From Streptomyces sp. SJL17-4 (GTDB taxonomy: Bacteria > Actinomycetota > Actinomycetes > Streptomycetales > Streptomycetaceae): DNA of 64,000 nt. The position numbers were made by a program, and so were the translations under genes. Below the pieces are notes generated by a model. It had not been told where the DNA came from and made no database searches. It was given only the letters and a program-made list of their open reading frames with translations. Positions within the stretch are counted from its first letter, which is position 1, and every line of letters begins with the position of its first letter. Shown piece by piece: positions 17,923 through 25,923 of the stretch. The stretch spans positions 4,030,001 to 4,094,000 of the forward strand of contig NZ_CP104578.1 in the NCBI RefSeq assembly GCF_036826855.1. Direction: 5' to 3'.

Positions 17923-18972
17923 GTGAACCGACGCCGCCACGCCACCGCCGCGATCACCATGATCTGCGCCTTGACCGTGCTGGCCTCGCCCGCGCTGACC
18001 CTCCAGGCCGCCGCCGCGCCGCTCCCGCCCGCGCCTCCGAAGAAGAGCCTGGAGGAGGTGCGCACGGAGATAGACACCCTGTACCGCCAGGCCGCCGTCG
18101 CCACCGACGCGTACAACCTCGCGGAGGAGAAGTCGAAGGAGCAGTCCGCCGAGATCGTCCGGGTCGCCCTGATGATCGTGGAGGGCCGCGAGAAGATCGA
18201 TGCCCTCAAGGCCAGGGCCGGCGCCACCGCCCGCGCCCAGTACCGCAACGGCGGGCTCCCCGACGGCGCGCAGCTCGTCCTCACGAACGACCCCCAGCTC
18301 TTCCTCGACAACGCGGGCCGCCTCAAGGCCGGAGCCAAGGCCACCACGGACCTGCTCGGCGAAATGACCCGCACCCAGGCCCAGTTGGACACCTACGCCA
18401 AGGACGCGGGCGTGAACTGGACCAAGCTGGAGTCCAACCGCGTGCGGCAGGCCAAGGCGAAGAAGGAGATCGACGGCAAGATCGCCGCCGCGAAGAAGCT
18501 GGAGTCCGAACTCGCCGCCGAGGAGCGGGAGCGGCTGCGGCGCCTCGAGGAGCAGGCGCTGTCCCGGGCCCAGACGACCTGGCTCGGCACCGGCGTCCTC
18601 GCCGGTCTCAAGGGGGACACGACGCCCGCGGCGAAGAAGGCGATCGAGTTCGCGACGGCGCAGATCGGCAAGCCGTACGTCTGGGGCGCGGAGGGACCGG
18701 ACTCGTACGACTGCTCGGGACTCACCCAGCTCGCCTGGGGCACGGCGGGCCGGCCGATACCGCGCACCTCGCAGGAGCAGTGGCGCCTGCTGCCGCGCGT
18801 GGACATCAAGGACATGCGGCCCGGCGACCTGATCGTCTACTTCCAGGACGCGAGCCACATCGGGATGTACGTCGGAAACGGCACGATGGTGCACGCGCCG
18901 CGCCCCGGCCGGAACGTGACGCTCGCGGGGGCCGGCTCGATGGAGATCCTGGGCGTCGTCCGCCCGACGTGA
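17923..18972 (+). CDS. Secreted NlpC/P60 peptidoglycan endopeptidase
   Basis: 349 residues from a GTG preceded by a GAGGGGGA Shine-Dalgarno. A signal peptide (about 1-32) is followed by a long coiled-coil region (about 42-215, rich in Glu, Lys and Ala). A C-terminal NlpC/P60 domain has the catalytic Cys in DSYDCSGLTQL (C264), His in SHIGMYVG (H312) and a third polar residue in VHAP (H324). It should cleave stem peptides of peptidoglycan outside the cell, with the coiled coil acting as a regulatory or cell-wall-targeting arm as in RipA-type enzymes. No riboswitch of the c-di-AMP type was recognised upstream. Confidence 0.92.
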   Translation: MNRRRHATAAITMICALTVLASPALTLQAAAAPLPPAPPKKSLEEVRTEIDTLYRQAAVATDAYNLAEEKSKEQSAEIVRVALMIVEGREKIDALKARAGATARAQYRNGGLPDGAQLVLTNDPQLFLDNAGRLKAGAKATTDLLGEMTRTQAQLDTYAKDAGVNWTKLESNRVRQAKAKKEIDGKIAAAKKLESELAAEERERLRRLEEQALSRAQTTWLGTGVLAGLKGDTTPAAKKAIEFATAQIGKPYVWGAEGPDSYDCSGLTQLAWGTAGRPIPRTSQEQWRLLPRVDIKDMRPGDLIVYFQDASHIGMYVGNGTMVHAPRPGRNVTLAGAGSMEILGVVRPT

Positions 18973-19222
18973 CGGAGTCCACGCGCCGCGGCGGAACCGC
19001 GGGCGCCGCCCCGGCGTGACCTTTCTCATTGCCTCGGGGGCGCCCCGTCGGCCGTACGGGGGCAAGTACCTCCCCTTCCGCGGCATATGCCAATCCCGAC
19101 GCGAACGCCGACCCGCTGGTCGCCATTCCGCTGCGCACCGCCCTACCGCTATGGTCCGGGACGGGCGGGACGCCACCCGGCGCCCTGCGCACCCTCGGGG
19201 GGAGGGAAGGAAACCCGGACCG

Positions 19223-20551
19223 ATGCCCGTATCCGTACCGCGTCAGAGAAACGTCTCTGCCGTTGCGGGACCCGGCGACGTCGCCACCACGGACGCCACC
19301 GCCATGGACGCCACTGCTATGACAGGCACAGTCACAGGCACCGACCGCACCGATCTCACTCTCCTGGTCGTCGAGGACGACCCGGCGGGTGCCCTCGCCG
19401 TACCCGAACTGCTCGACGCGGCGGACGCCGCCGGCACCCGGGTCCGCATCCGTACGGCCCGCAACCTCACCGAGGCCGAGCGGCTCCTCACCGACGACGT
19501 CCACTGCGTCCTCGTCGACCTGTCCCTGCCCGGCCCCCGGGCCGCCGAGGGAGCCGACCCGCTCGCCCCGCTGCGGCACATCCTGCGGCTCGCCCCGCGC
19601 CACGCCGTCCTCGCGCTCGCGGCCTCCGCCGACGCCGAGCTGGCGGCCGAGGCGGTACGCGTCGGAGCCCAGGACCACCTCTTCCGCGAGGAACTCGACG
19701 GGCGGCTGCTCAGCCGGGCCATCCGGTACGCGGTCGAGCGCAAGCGCGCCGACGCCGTCCAGGTGAAGCTCGCCGAGTCCCGGCTCCGCGCACAGGAGAA
19801 CGCCCGCCTGGAGCGCGGGCTGCTCCCCACGCCCCTCCTGGAGGGCTCCGACCTCCGGTTCGCTGCCCACTACCGGCCCGGCCGCTCGCGCGCGCTGCTC
19901 GGCGGCGACTTCTACGACGTGGTCCGTACGCCCGACGGCACCGTCCACGCCATGATCGGCGACGTGTGCGGCCACGGCCCCGACGAGGCCGCGCTCGGCG
20001 TCGAGCTGCGGATCGCCTGGCGGGCCCTGACCTTCGCGGGGCTGTGCGGGGACGAGCTGCTCTCCACGATGCAGCAGGTCCTGGAGCACGAGCGGGAGAG
20101 CGAGGAGATCTTCGCGACCCTCTGCACCGTCGACATCGCGCCCGACGGGCGCCGCGCGGGCCTGTGCCTGGCCGGGCACCCGTCGCCGCTGATCGCCCGG
20201 CAGGGGCGGGCGGCACGGCTGCTGCCGTACGAGGACGGCGGCCCGGCACTCGGACTGCTGCCGCGCGCCCGCTGGCCGCGCCGGCAGGTCGAGCTCGGCG
20301 GGGCGTGGAGCCTGATCATGTACACGGACGGACTGATCGAGGGACGCTCGGCCGGACCCGGCTCGCCGCGGCTCGGCCAGGACGGGATGGTCGGCATGAT
20401 CAACCGGCAGCTGACCTCGGGCCTGCGGGGCGACGAGCTCCTGGAGGCCGCGGTGACGGAGGTCCGGTCGCTGAACGGCGGGGAGCTGACGGACGACGTC
20501 GCGGTCCTGGCCCTGGAAAGGGACAGGGACAGGGACAGGGCCCGGGGCTAG
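19223..20551 (+). CDS. Receiver-domain PP2C (SpoIIE-type) phosphatase
   Basis: 442 residues. After a short disordered N-terminus comes a response-regulator receiver domain (LLVVEDD, phosphoacceptor D99 in VLVDLSLPG). A linker helix and a PP2C/SpoIIE serine phosphatase domain follow, with GGDFYDVV, IGDVCGHGPDEA and TDGLIEG metal-binding motifs. Such RsbU/RsbP-like proteins dephosphorylate anti-anti-sigma factors, so a stress-sigma pathway is likely. The ATG at 19223 has a GGAGGGAAGG site; the upstream frame is not protein-like. No kinase or STAS partner is adjacent. Confidence 0.9.
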   Translation: MPVSVPRQRNVSAVAGPGDVATTDATAMDATAMTGTVTGTDRTDLTLLVVEDDPAGALAVPELLDAADAAGTRVRIRTARNLTEAERLLTDDVHCVLVDLSLPGPRAAEGADPLAPLRHILRLAPRHAVLALAASADAELAAEAVRVGAQDHLFREELDGRLLSRAIRYAVERKRADAVQVKLAESRLRAQENARLERGLLPTPLLEGSDLRFAAHYRPGRSRALLGGDFYDVVRTPDGTVHAMIGDVCGHGPDEAALGVELRIAWRALTFAGLCGDELLSTMQQVLEHERESEEIFATLCTVDIAPDGRRAGLCLAGHPSPLIARQGRAARLLPYEDGGPALGLLPRARWPRRQVELGGAWSLIMYTDGLIEGRSAGPGSPRLGQDGMVGMINRQLTSGLRGDELLEAAVTEVRSLNGGELTDDVAVLALERDRDRDRARG

Positions 20552-20573
20552 ACCCTGGACCCCTGAAAGTGAC

Positions 20574-20606
20574 AGCAGGACCCGGAGCCGGGCTCCGGGT
20601 CCTGCT
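20574..20606. terminator. Terminator between PP2C and DUF2516 genes
   Basis: A 15-bp perfect stem (20574-20588 with 20592-20606) with a 3-nt loop is followed on the plus strand by TTGTT. The flanking genes converge, so it is probably bidirectional. Confidence 0.85.
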
Positions 20607-20630
20607 TGTTCCTGCTGTCAGTTCTTACGT

Positions 20631-20984
20631 CTAGCGGCCGCCGTTGTAGGGGCCGTACGGTCCGTCGCTGCTGGAGCCGCCACCCCTTCGGCCGCCTCCG
20701 CCGCCCGACACCTGCTGGAGCGCGGGGCGGACGTCGACCATGAAGACGATGGCGGCGATCACACCCGCGATCTGCAGGAACAGCATCGGGAAGAGCAGGT
20801 TCAGGGCGAGGTTGATGCCCAGAACGATCAGCCAGAACTTCTTCGTCTGCTTCTCGGCGGCGCGGTAGGCGTCCTCGCGCGCCATGGCGGCGAAGACGAG
20901 CGCGGCGACGGCGAAGCCGGTGAAGATCAGGAACATCACCAGGGTGAGGAGGGAGTCGAATCCCGCGCGCAACATACTGAGCAC
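20631..20984 (-). CDS. DUF2516 family membrane protein
   Basis: 117 residues with two or three membrane helices (about 12-33, 49-70 and 72-85) and a Gly/Arg-rich cytosolic tail ending SDGPYGPYNGGR. The arrangement, and the AREDAYRAAEKQTKKFW linker between helices, match the actinobacterial DUF2516 family, whose function is unknown. It lies 80 bp after an HbhA-like gene on the same strand and may be cotranscribed with it. Confidence 0.88.
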   Translation of the reverse strand: MLSMLRAGFDSLLTLVMFLIFTGFAVAALVFAAMAREDAYRAAEKQTKKFWLIVLGINLALNLLFPMLFLQIAGVIAAIVFMVDVRPALQQVSGGGGGRRGGGSSSDGPYGPYNGGR

Positions 20985-21064
20985 CGCCTAGGGAAGAGGG
21001 GAAGAGCGCCTCGCGGTCAAGGTACCCGGTTCAACGCATCAGGTACCCGTATTGGTGCCCGGCC

Positions 21065-21646
21065 CTACTCCGTCTCGGCGGTGACGGCCGCCTTCTTGGC
21101 GGGGGCCTTGCGGGCGGTGGTCTTCCGGGCGGGCGCCTTCTTGGCCTCGGCGGGCTCGTCGGAGGCGACGGCGACCGGCTCCTCCTTCTCCTTCTCCTCG
21201 GCCTTGGTCTCGTCCGGCTCGACCACGACGGCGATCTCGACGATCTCCTCGGCCACGTCACCACGCCAGGCCTTGACGGCCTCCTCGCCGTGGGCGGCGA
21301 CCTCCTCGTACTTCTCGCGCGCCTTGACGGCGTACTCGGCGGCGACGCCGACGCCGCGCAGGGCGAGGTCCTGGGCGGTCTCGCCGAGCTTCTTGAGGTC
21401 CGTGTCGAGCCCGCCGACGACATCGGCGAGCTTCGACTGCACGGTGGCCTGGGCCTCCTTGGCCTGCGCGGTCACCTTCTCCTGCACGACCTTGGGGTCG
21501 GTCTTCCGTACGGCCTCGATGCGGGCGGGCGCCTCGGCGGCGATCTGCTCGATCAGGCCGGGAACCTTCTTGGCCTGCTGCACGGCGAGGTCCGCGGTGC
21601 CGGCGGCGAAGTAGAGAGGGGTACGCAGTTCGTCGATGATGGCCAT
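21065..21646 (-). CDS. Heparin-binding hemagglutinin (HbhA)-like coiled-coil protein
   Basis: 193 residues. The N-terminus (MAIIDELRTPLYFAAGTADLAV) is followed by a long helical, coiled-coil-prone stretch to about residue 125. An acidic linker and a C-terminal tail of Lys/Ala/Arg repeats (KKAPARKTTARKAPAKKA) complete it. This layout is that of mycobacterial HbhA, where the lysine tail binds polyanions. In a saprophyte the role is more likely membrane-, lipid- or DNA-associated. It lies directly downstream of an XRE regulator gene on the same strand. Confidence 0.85.
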   Translation of the reverse strand: MAIIDELRTPLYFAAGTADLAVQQAKKVPGLIEQIAAEAPARIEAVRKTDPKVVQEKVTAQAKEAQATVQSKLADVVGGLDTDLKKLGETAQDLALRGVGVAAEYAVKAREKYEEVAAHGEEAVKAWRGDVAEEIVEIAVVVEPDETKAEEKEKEEPVAVASDEPAEAKKAPARKTTARKAPAKKAAVTAETE

Positions 21647-21698
21647 GCTGGTGGTCCTCCCGGATGTGACGTACGAGCGAGCGCTGGCTCAGGGGCGG

Positions 21699-22226
21699 TT
21701 AGGCATCGGGTTGGGCATCGGGCGCGTCGGCGGGCCGCTCGGCGGCCACGGCGCGAGCGCCTGCGGGGGCTTCGGTGGCTCCCGTGGCTCCGGCGGCTCC
21801 GGTGGCTCCGGCGGCTTCGGTAGCTCCGCTGTGGTCCGCCTCGGCGGCTTGGGCAGCCTGGGCAGCCGCTGCGGCGGCCTCGGCCGCGTTCTCCTTGCGG
21901 AAGGAGTCGTAGATCTGGAGCAGCACCTGCTTCTGCCGCTCGTTGATCGAGGGATCGGCGAGGATGACGGCGCGCGTCTCCAGCTCCTCCCGCTCCTTCT
22001 CGTCGAGGATCCCGGCCCGTACGTAGAGCGTCTCGGCGGAGATCCGCAGCGCCTTGGCGACCTGCTGCAACACCTCGGCGCTGGGCTTCCGCAGCCCCCG
22101 CTCGATCTGGCTCAGGTACGGGTTCGACACCCCGGCGGCGTCGGCGAGCTGCCGCAGGGACAACTGCGCGGTCCGCCGCTGCTCGCGGAGGTACTCACCG
22201 AGATTGCCGACGTTGAGCGATGCCAT
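21699..22226 (-). CDS. XRE-family helix-turn-helix regulator
   Basis: 175 residues. An N-terminal HTH_3/XRE domain (LSLRQLADAAGVSNPYLSQIERGLRKPS) is followed by a helical region conserved up to about residue 115. The tail is low-complexity Ala/Gly/Thr (GATGAAGATGATEA), probably disordered and encoded by GGCTCCGGT-type repeats. It is upstream of the HbhA-like gene on the same strand, 52 bp away, so it probably regulates it. It is divergent from the TOPRIM gene. Confidence 0.9.
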   Translation of the reverse strand: MASLNVGNLGEYLREQRRTAQLSLRQLADAAGVSNPYLSQIERGLRKPSAEVLQQVAKALRISAETLYVRAGILDEKEREELETRAVILADPSINERQKQVLLQIYDSFRKENAAEAAAAAAQAAQAAEADHSGATEAAGATGAAGATGATEAPAGARAVAAERPADAPDAQPDA

Positions 22227-22337
22227 GCTCCGACCATGCCAGCCTTTGCTAACTATTGCAAGCAGCCGCTTGCAAGAGTCGCCCCGGGCTCCTTAATCCT
22301 CGTGATCTCCGCGGTCGCTGCTGAGAGACTGGGGCGC

Positions 22338-23045
22338 ATGGAGACGACGACGGGGCGCTTCCGGACGGCGGTCAGGGAGTGGGCGGCCGATGGCGCGGGG
22401 GCCTCGGCCGCCGCCGCGGTCGCGCGCGAACTCGCGGCCGGCAGCGAGCTGCGTACGGCCGTGCTCGTGGAGGGAGTCAGCGACCACGTCGCGCTCGACG
22501 CGCTCGCGGCCCGACACGGCCGCTCCCTCGACGCGGAGGGCATCGCCGTCATTCCGCTCGGCGGGGCGACCAACATCGGCAGATTCGTGCAGCTGCTCGG
22601 GCGCCAGGGGCTCGGCATCACGCTGGCGGGTCTGTGCGACGCAGGCGAGGAGCGCCATTTCTCGGGCGCCCTCGAACGCGAAGGACTCGGCCACGACCTC
22701 GCACGCTCCGACATGGAGCCGCTCGGCTTCTACGTGTGCGACGCCGACCTGGAGGAGGAGCTGATCCGCTCCCTCGGCGCCGAGTCGGTGCAGCAGGTCG
22801 TCGACGCCCAGGGCGACCTGCGGGCCTTCCGTATCTTCCAGAAGCAGCCCGCCCAGCGGGAGCGGGACGTCGAGCGGCAGCTGCGGCGTTTCATGGGCAC
22901 CATCAGCGGCCGCAAGAGCCTGTACGCCCGCTCGCTCGTCGACGCCCTCGACCTGACCGAGGCGCCCCGCCCGCTCGACCGGCTGCTCGCGCACGTGTCC
23001 GTGTCCGCGTCGACGTCGACGTCGACGTCGACGTCGGCGGGCTGA
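22338..23045 (+). CDS. TOPRIM domain protein (OLD-like nucleotidyl transferase/hydrolase)
   Basis: 235 residues that look like an isolated TOPRIM domain. The motif-1 glutamate is in AVLVEGVSDHVALDALA and the D-x-D-x-E type motif is in FYVCDADLEEELI. This domain occurs at the C-terminus of OLD-family nucleases, but here there is no ATPase domain. The C-terminus ends in a Ser/Thr microsatellite tail (four ST repeats) encoded by TCGACG repeats at about 23008-23036. It is divergent from the XRE gene. The biochemical role (nuclease or regulator) is unknown. Confidence 0.82.
   Translation: METTTGRFRTAVREWAADGAGASAAAAVARELAAGSELRTAVLVEGVSDHVALDALAARHGRSLDAEGIAVIPLGGATNIGRFVQLLGRQGLGITLAGLCDAGEERHFSGALEREGLGHDLARSDMEPLGFYVCDADLEEELIRSLGAESVQQVVDAQGDLRAFRIFQKQPAQRERDVERQLRRFMGTISGRKSLYARSLVDALDLTEAPRPLDRLLAHVSVSASTSTSTSTSAG
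23008..23036 (+). repeat. TCGACG hexamer microsatellite
   Basis: About four and a half tandem copies of a 6-bp unit encode the Ser-Thr tail of the TOPRIM protein. Copy number is likely to vary between strains. Confidence 0.8.
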
Positions 23046-23066
23046 GGCAACTGCGCCTTCCCTCTT

Positions 23067-23305
23067 TCAGGCCGCAGGGGTGTCGAAGCGGCGACGGGCC
23101 GTCTCGATGGCGCCGAGATACTGGTGGGTCCAGTCGCACATGCCGTCGATCGTCGCCCTGAGCGCCCGGCCGGGGGCCGTGGGCGTGTACTCGACACGGG
23201 GCGGGATCTCGGGGTGGACAGTCCGGTCGATCAGGCCGGAGCGCTCCAGCATGCGCAGGTTCTGGGTGAGCATCTTGTGGCTGATGCCCTCGATCTCGTT
23301 CCGCC
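23067..23305 (-). pseudogene. 5'-truncated HxlR-family regulator
   Basis: Only the C-terminal part of an HxlR-type winged-helix regulator remains, about 80 residues from RNEIEGISHKMLTQNL to the stop. The recognition helix and wing (MLERSGLIDRTVHPEIPPRVEYTPTAPGRAL) are intact. The N-terminal part with the conserved Cys and the first helices, about 40 residues, is missing. Upstream the frame runs into Arg-rich sequence that is antisense to a RidA fragment. It has no start of its own, so it is almost certainly non-functional. Confidence 0.8.
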
Positions 23306-23434
23306 CAGGTCGAGCAGTGCCACCTCGACGTCGGCACCGCCCTCGCCGACGTCGGCACCGCCCTCGCCGACGTCGGCGCCTCCTTCGACGACGTCGCGAA
23401 GCTGACCGTGTACGTCGTCGACTGGAGCCCCGTC
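23306..23434 (+). pseudogene. Internal fragment of a RidA (YjgF/YER057c) family gene
   Basis: In the plus frame, about 40 codons read QVEQCHLDVGTALADVG...ASFDDVAKLTVYVVDWSP. This corresponds to the central helix and following strand of RidA-type enamine/imine deaminases. Neither the N-terminus nor the C-terminal arginine region is present. A 21-bp unit is exactly duplicated (23327-23347 and 23348-23368), repeating VGTALAD. The fragment abuts the truncated HxlR gene. I read it as a relic of a once divergent hxlR-ridA pair. Confidence 0.7.
23327..23368 (+). repeat. 21-bp perfect tandem duplication in RidA relic
   Basis: Two exact head-to-tail copies of a 21-bp unit (7 codons), with a partial third beginning at 23369. 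They sit within the decayed ridA fragment. Confidence 0.85.
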
Positions 23435-23476
23435 GCCTCTCGGACCCCCCGCGTCCCGCCTGCCATGCTGGTGGGC

Positions 23477-23872
23477 GTGGCACTGGACGACCTGGTACGG
23501 CTGCGCCGGGCGCGGGACGTGATGGATCGCGACTACGCGCTGCCGCTCGACGTCCCCGCGCTCGCCTCCGTCGCCCTCATGTCGACCGGGCACTTCGCCC
23601 GCAGCTTCCGTGCCGCCTACGGCGAGACCCCGTACAGCTACCTCATGACCCGCCGCGTCGAGCGTGCCAAGGCCTTGCTCCGGCGGGGTGACATGAGCGT
23701 CACGGACGTCTGCTTCGCCGTCGGGTGCACCTCGCTCGGCTCCTTCAGCTCCCGCTTCACCGAACTCGTCGGCGAGACGCCGTCCGCCTACCGGGCCCGC
23801 CGCCACGAGGACGGGGCCGCGATCCCGGCGTGCGTCGCGAAGGTCCGGACGCGGCCGGTCCGGAAGACCTGA
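23477..23872 (+). CDS. AraC-family transcriptional regulator (DNA-binding domain only)
   Basis: 131 residues consisting of just an AraC double HTH. The first HTH is LASVALMSTGHFARSFRAAYG and the second is VTDVCFAVGCTSLGSFSSRFTELVGETPSAYRAR. There is no sensor domain, as is typical for this small class. I chose the GTG at 23477, although an ATG at 23465 is possible. The frame stays open upstream into the ridA relic, so a fusion product could arise but is unlikely. The VOC-family gene downstream on the same strand is the likely target. Confidence 0.82.
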   Translation: MALDDLVRLRRARDVMDRDYALPLDVPALASVALMSTGHFARSFRAAYGETPYSYLMTRRVERAKALLRRGDMSVTDVCFAVGCTSLGSFSSRFTELVGETPSAYRARRHEDGAAIPACVAKVRTRPVRKT

Positions 23873-23902
23873 GTCAGCAGGCATCAGGCATCGGCCATCG
23901 GC

Positions 23903-23958
23903 CATCGGCCATGGGTCATCGGCCATGGGTCATCGGCCATGGGTCATCGGCCATGGGT
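23903..23958. repeat. Four tandem 14-bp repeats between AraC and VOC genes
   Basis: Perfect copies of CATCGGCCATGGGT start at 23903, 23917, 23931 and 23945. They are preceded by shorter 7-bp CATCGGC units from about 23889. The repeats fill the gap upstream of the VOC gene. Confidence 0.88.
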
Positions 23959-24012
23959 CATCGATCAGTTTCGGAGAAGCGGAATCCTGGGGGCCGCCGT
24001 AGCTTCGAAGGC

Positions 24013-24429
24013 ATGAACGTCAAGCTCTCGCAGTGCTTCATCGCAGTCGACGACCACGACAAGGCCCTCGCCTTCTATCGCGACGCCCTCGGCCTCGAAG
24101 TGCGGAACGACGTCGGATTCGAGGGGATGCGCTGGGTGACCGTCGGGTCCCCCGCGCAGCCGGACGTGGAGATCGTCCTCGAACCGCCGCTCGCCGACCC
24201 CAACGCCTCCCCCGCCGACCGGCAGGCGGTGGCCGAGCTGCTCGCCAAGGGCATGCTGCGCGGCGTGATCTTCTCCACCGAGGACGTCGACGCCACCTTC
24301 GAACACGTCCGGGCGGCGGGCGGCGAGGTCCTCCAGGAGCCGGTCGACCAGCCGTACGGCGTCCGCGACTGCGCCTTCCGCGACCCGGCGGGCAACATGC
24401 TGCGCTTCACCCAGCCCCGCTCCTCGTAG
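24013..24429 (+). CDS. VOC (glyoxalase/bleomycin-resistance) family protein
   Basis: 138 residues forming the two beta-alpha-beta-beta-beta modules of the vicinal oxygen chelate fold. Module one is SQCFIAVDDHDKALAFYRDALGLEV and module two is VIFSTEDVDATFEHVRAAGGEVLQEP...DPAGNMLRF. The usual metal ligands His/Glu are only partly visible, so it may be an enzyme or a binding protein. It follows an AraC gene that probably controls it. Confidence 0.88.
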   Translation: MNVKLSQCFIAVDDHDKALAFYRDALGLEVRNDVGFEGMRWVTVGSPAQPDVEIVLEPPLADPNASPADRQAVAELLAKGMLRGVIFSTEDVDATFEHVRAAGGEVLQEPVDQPYGVRDCAFRDPAGNMLRFTQPRSS

Positions 24430-24435
24430 CGCCCC

Positions 24436-24499
24436 CTCCTCGCGGCACCCTCTCCTCGCGGCACCCCCTCCTCGCGGCACCCCCTCCTCGTAGCGCCCC
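24436..24499. repeat. Degenerate 16-bp tandem repeats after the VOC gene
   Basis: Four near-copies of a unit like CTCCTCGCGGCACCCC follow the VOC stop codon. The first resembles the gene's own last codons, suggesting slippage-driven expansion from the 3' end. Confidence 0.7.
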
Positions 24500-24593
24500 G
24501 AACCTCCTCGAACCCCCCTATCGGCTTCCATCGCCCGTGCCACCATGACCCGAGACGGCCTTGGGAGGGCCGAGGTCAACAGGGGGGTTCCGC

Positions 24594-25352
24594 ATGCCGG
24601 TTGAGCGCATCTGGCTGGACGTGCCGTACGCCGAGAAGGACGCGGCCAAGCGCGGCGGGGCCCGTTGGGACCCCGCCGCCAAGCGGTGGTTCGCGCCCCG
24701 GGCCGGGATGACCGAACTCGCCCGGTGGGCCGCCGCCGTCGACGTCCCCGACCTGCTGCCCGGCGAGGACCGGACCCTCGGCAGCGGGCTCTTCGTCGAC
24801 CTCGTCCCGCGCACCTGCTGGTTCACCAATGTCCGGTCCTGCGTGGCCCAGGCCGACTGGGAACGGCTCCGCCGGATGATCACCGGTCGCGCCGGACAGC
24901 GCTGCGAGGCCTGCGGGGCGGGCGAGGACCGCTCCGCACGGCGGTGGCTGGAGGCCCATGAACGATGGACCTACGACGCCACCACCCGTGTCCAGACCCT
25001 CAAGCGGCTCATCTGCCTCTGCACCGACTGCCACACCGTCACCCACTTCGGCCTCGCCCAGGTGCGCGGCATCGAGGACCGGGCGTTCGCCCACCTCGTG
25101 AAGGTGACGGGGATGAGCGGGCCGCAGGCCCGGGACCATGTCCGGGCCGCGTTCGCCGTCTGGGAGGACCGCTCCCGCCACGACTGGGAGCTGGACCTCG
25201 GCATCCTCACCGGGGCGGGGATCGCCCTGGCCCCGCCGCCCGGCGCCGGCGAGCGCGCCCGGGTCGCCGACGAGACCCTGCTGCCCCGGCAGCCGGGGAC
25301 ACCGACCCGCGAGCAGGGGGCCGGCACGCGCCCGACCCCGCGCCGCGACTGA
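24594..25352 (+). CDS. DUF5710 plus HNH-like Cys-rich protein
   Basis: 252 residues. The first about 45 residues are a DUF5710 domain (IWLDVPYAEKDAAKRGGARWDPAAKRWFAP), a small module found in DNA-associated and plasmid proteins. Residues about 100-155 hold a CxxC (RCEACG), a histidine (EAHERW) and a second Cys pair (CLCTDCHTVTHFG). This arrangement resembles an HNH-type zinc-bound nuclease or a zinc ribbon. The C-terminus is disordered. The ATG at 24594 was chosen after a GGGGGG site. No operon partner is obvious. Confidence 0.78.
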   Translation: MPVERIWLDVPYAEKDAAKRGGARWDPAAKRWFAPRAGMTELARWAAAVDVPDLLPGEDRTLGSGLFVDLVPRTCWFTNVRSCVAQADWERLRRMITGRAGQRCEACGAGEDRSARRWLEAHERWTYDATTRVQTLKRLICLCTDCHTVTHFGLAQVRGIEDRAFAHLVKVTGMSGPQARDHVRAAFAVWEDRSRHDWELDLGILTGAGIALAPPPGAGERARVADETLLPRQPGTPTREQGAGTRPTPRRD

Positions 25353-25367
25353 GCCCCGGCCCCCGAA

Positions 25368-25790
25368 TCAGGCGCGGCAGCGCAGCATCACCAGCGGCGG
25401 GTGGGCGAGGAGGTCCGCCCAGAAGTCCTCGCCGAACTTCTCGATGCCCGCCTCCGACACCTCCAGCGGCACCCACTCCACGTCCCGGAACCCCGCCGCC
25501 GCCAGGCACTCCTCGTAGACCTCGCGGCGGGGGACCGTGCCGATGATGCTGATCGGCTCCGGTTCGAGGAGCGCCGTGACCCGGACGCGCGGGCCCGCCT
25601 CGCCCTCCTCGCCCGTCGGCTCGCAGCGGAAGCCGTACGCGGGCAGGGACACACAGTCGAACCGGTAGTCCGGCCGCTGGGCGAGCACGAAGAACTCACC
25701 ACCCGGCACCAGGTTCTGGTGGATGCGGCGGCACATCCGCTCCATCCCCGCGACGTCCTCGGCATAGTTGAGGTCCTTCGTCGTGTGGTC
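25368..25790 (-). pseudogene. N-terminally truncated SAM methyltransferase
   Basis: About 140 codons of the C-terminal half of a class I methyltransferase remain. LNYAEDVAGMERMCRRIHQNLVPGGEFFVL is the motif IV-V region, and the usual C-terminal strand region ends at DFWADLLAHPPLVML. The upstream SAM-binding half (motif I glycine loop) is absent. Codons before about residue DLNYAED look like non-coding read-through. Probably a decayed gene; expression as a short protein cannot be excluded. Confidence 0.72.
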
Positions 25791-25923
25791 CCGAAGTTCT
25801 GCGCGCCCGTCGAGTCTGCTCCGCGGAGGCCCGTCCGCCGTACTGGCAGATGACACGAGAGGTCGGCGGGGTGGTCCTCGTATCACCCAACACCCGCCAT
25901 CGGGACGGCGGTTGGGCCGAACG

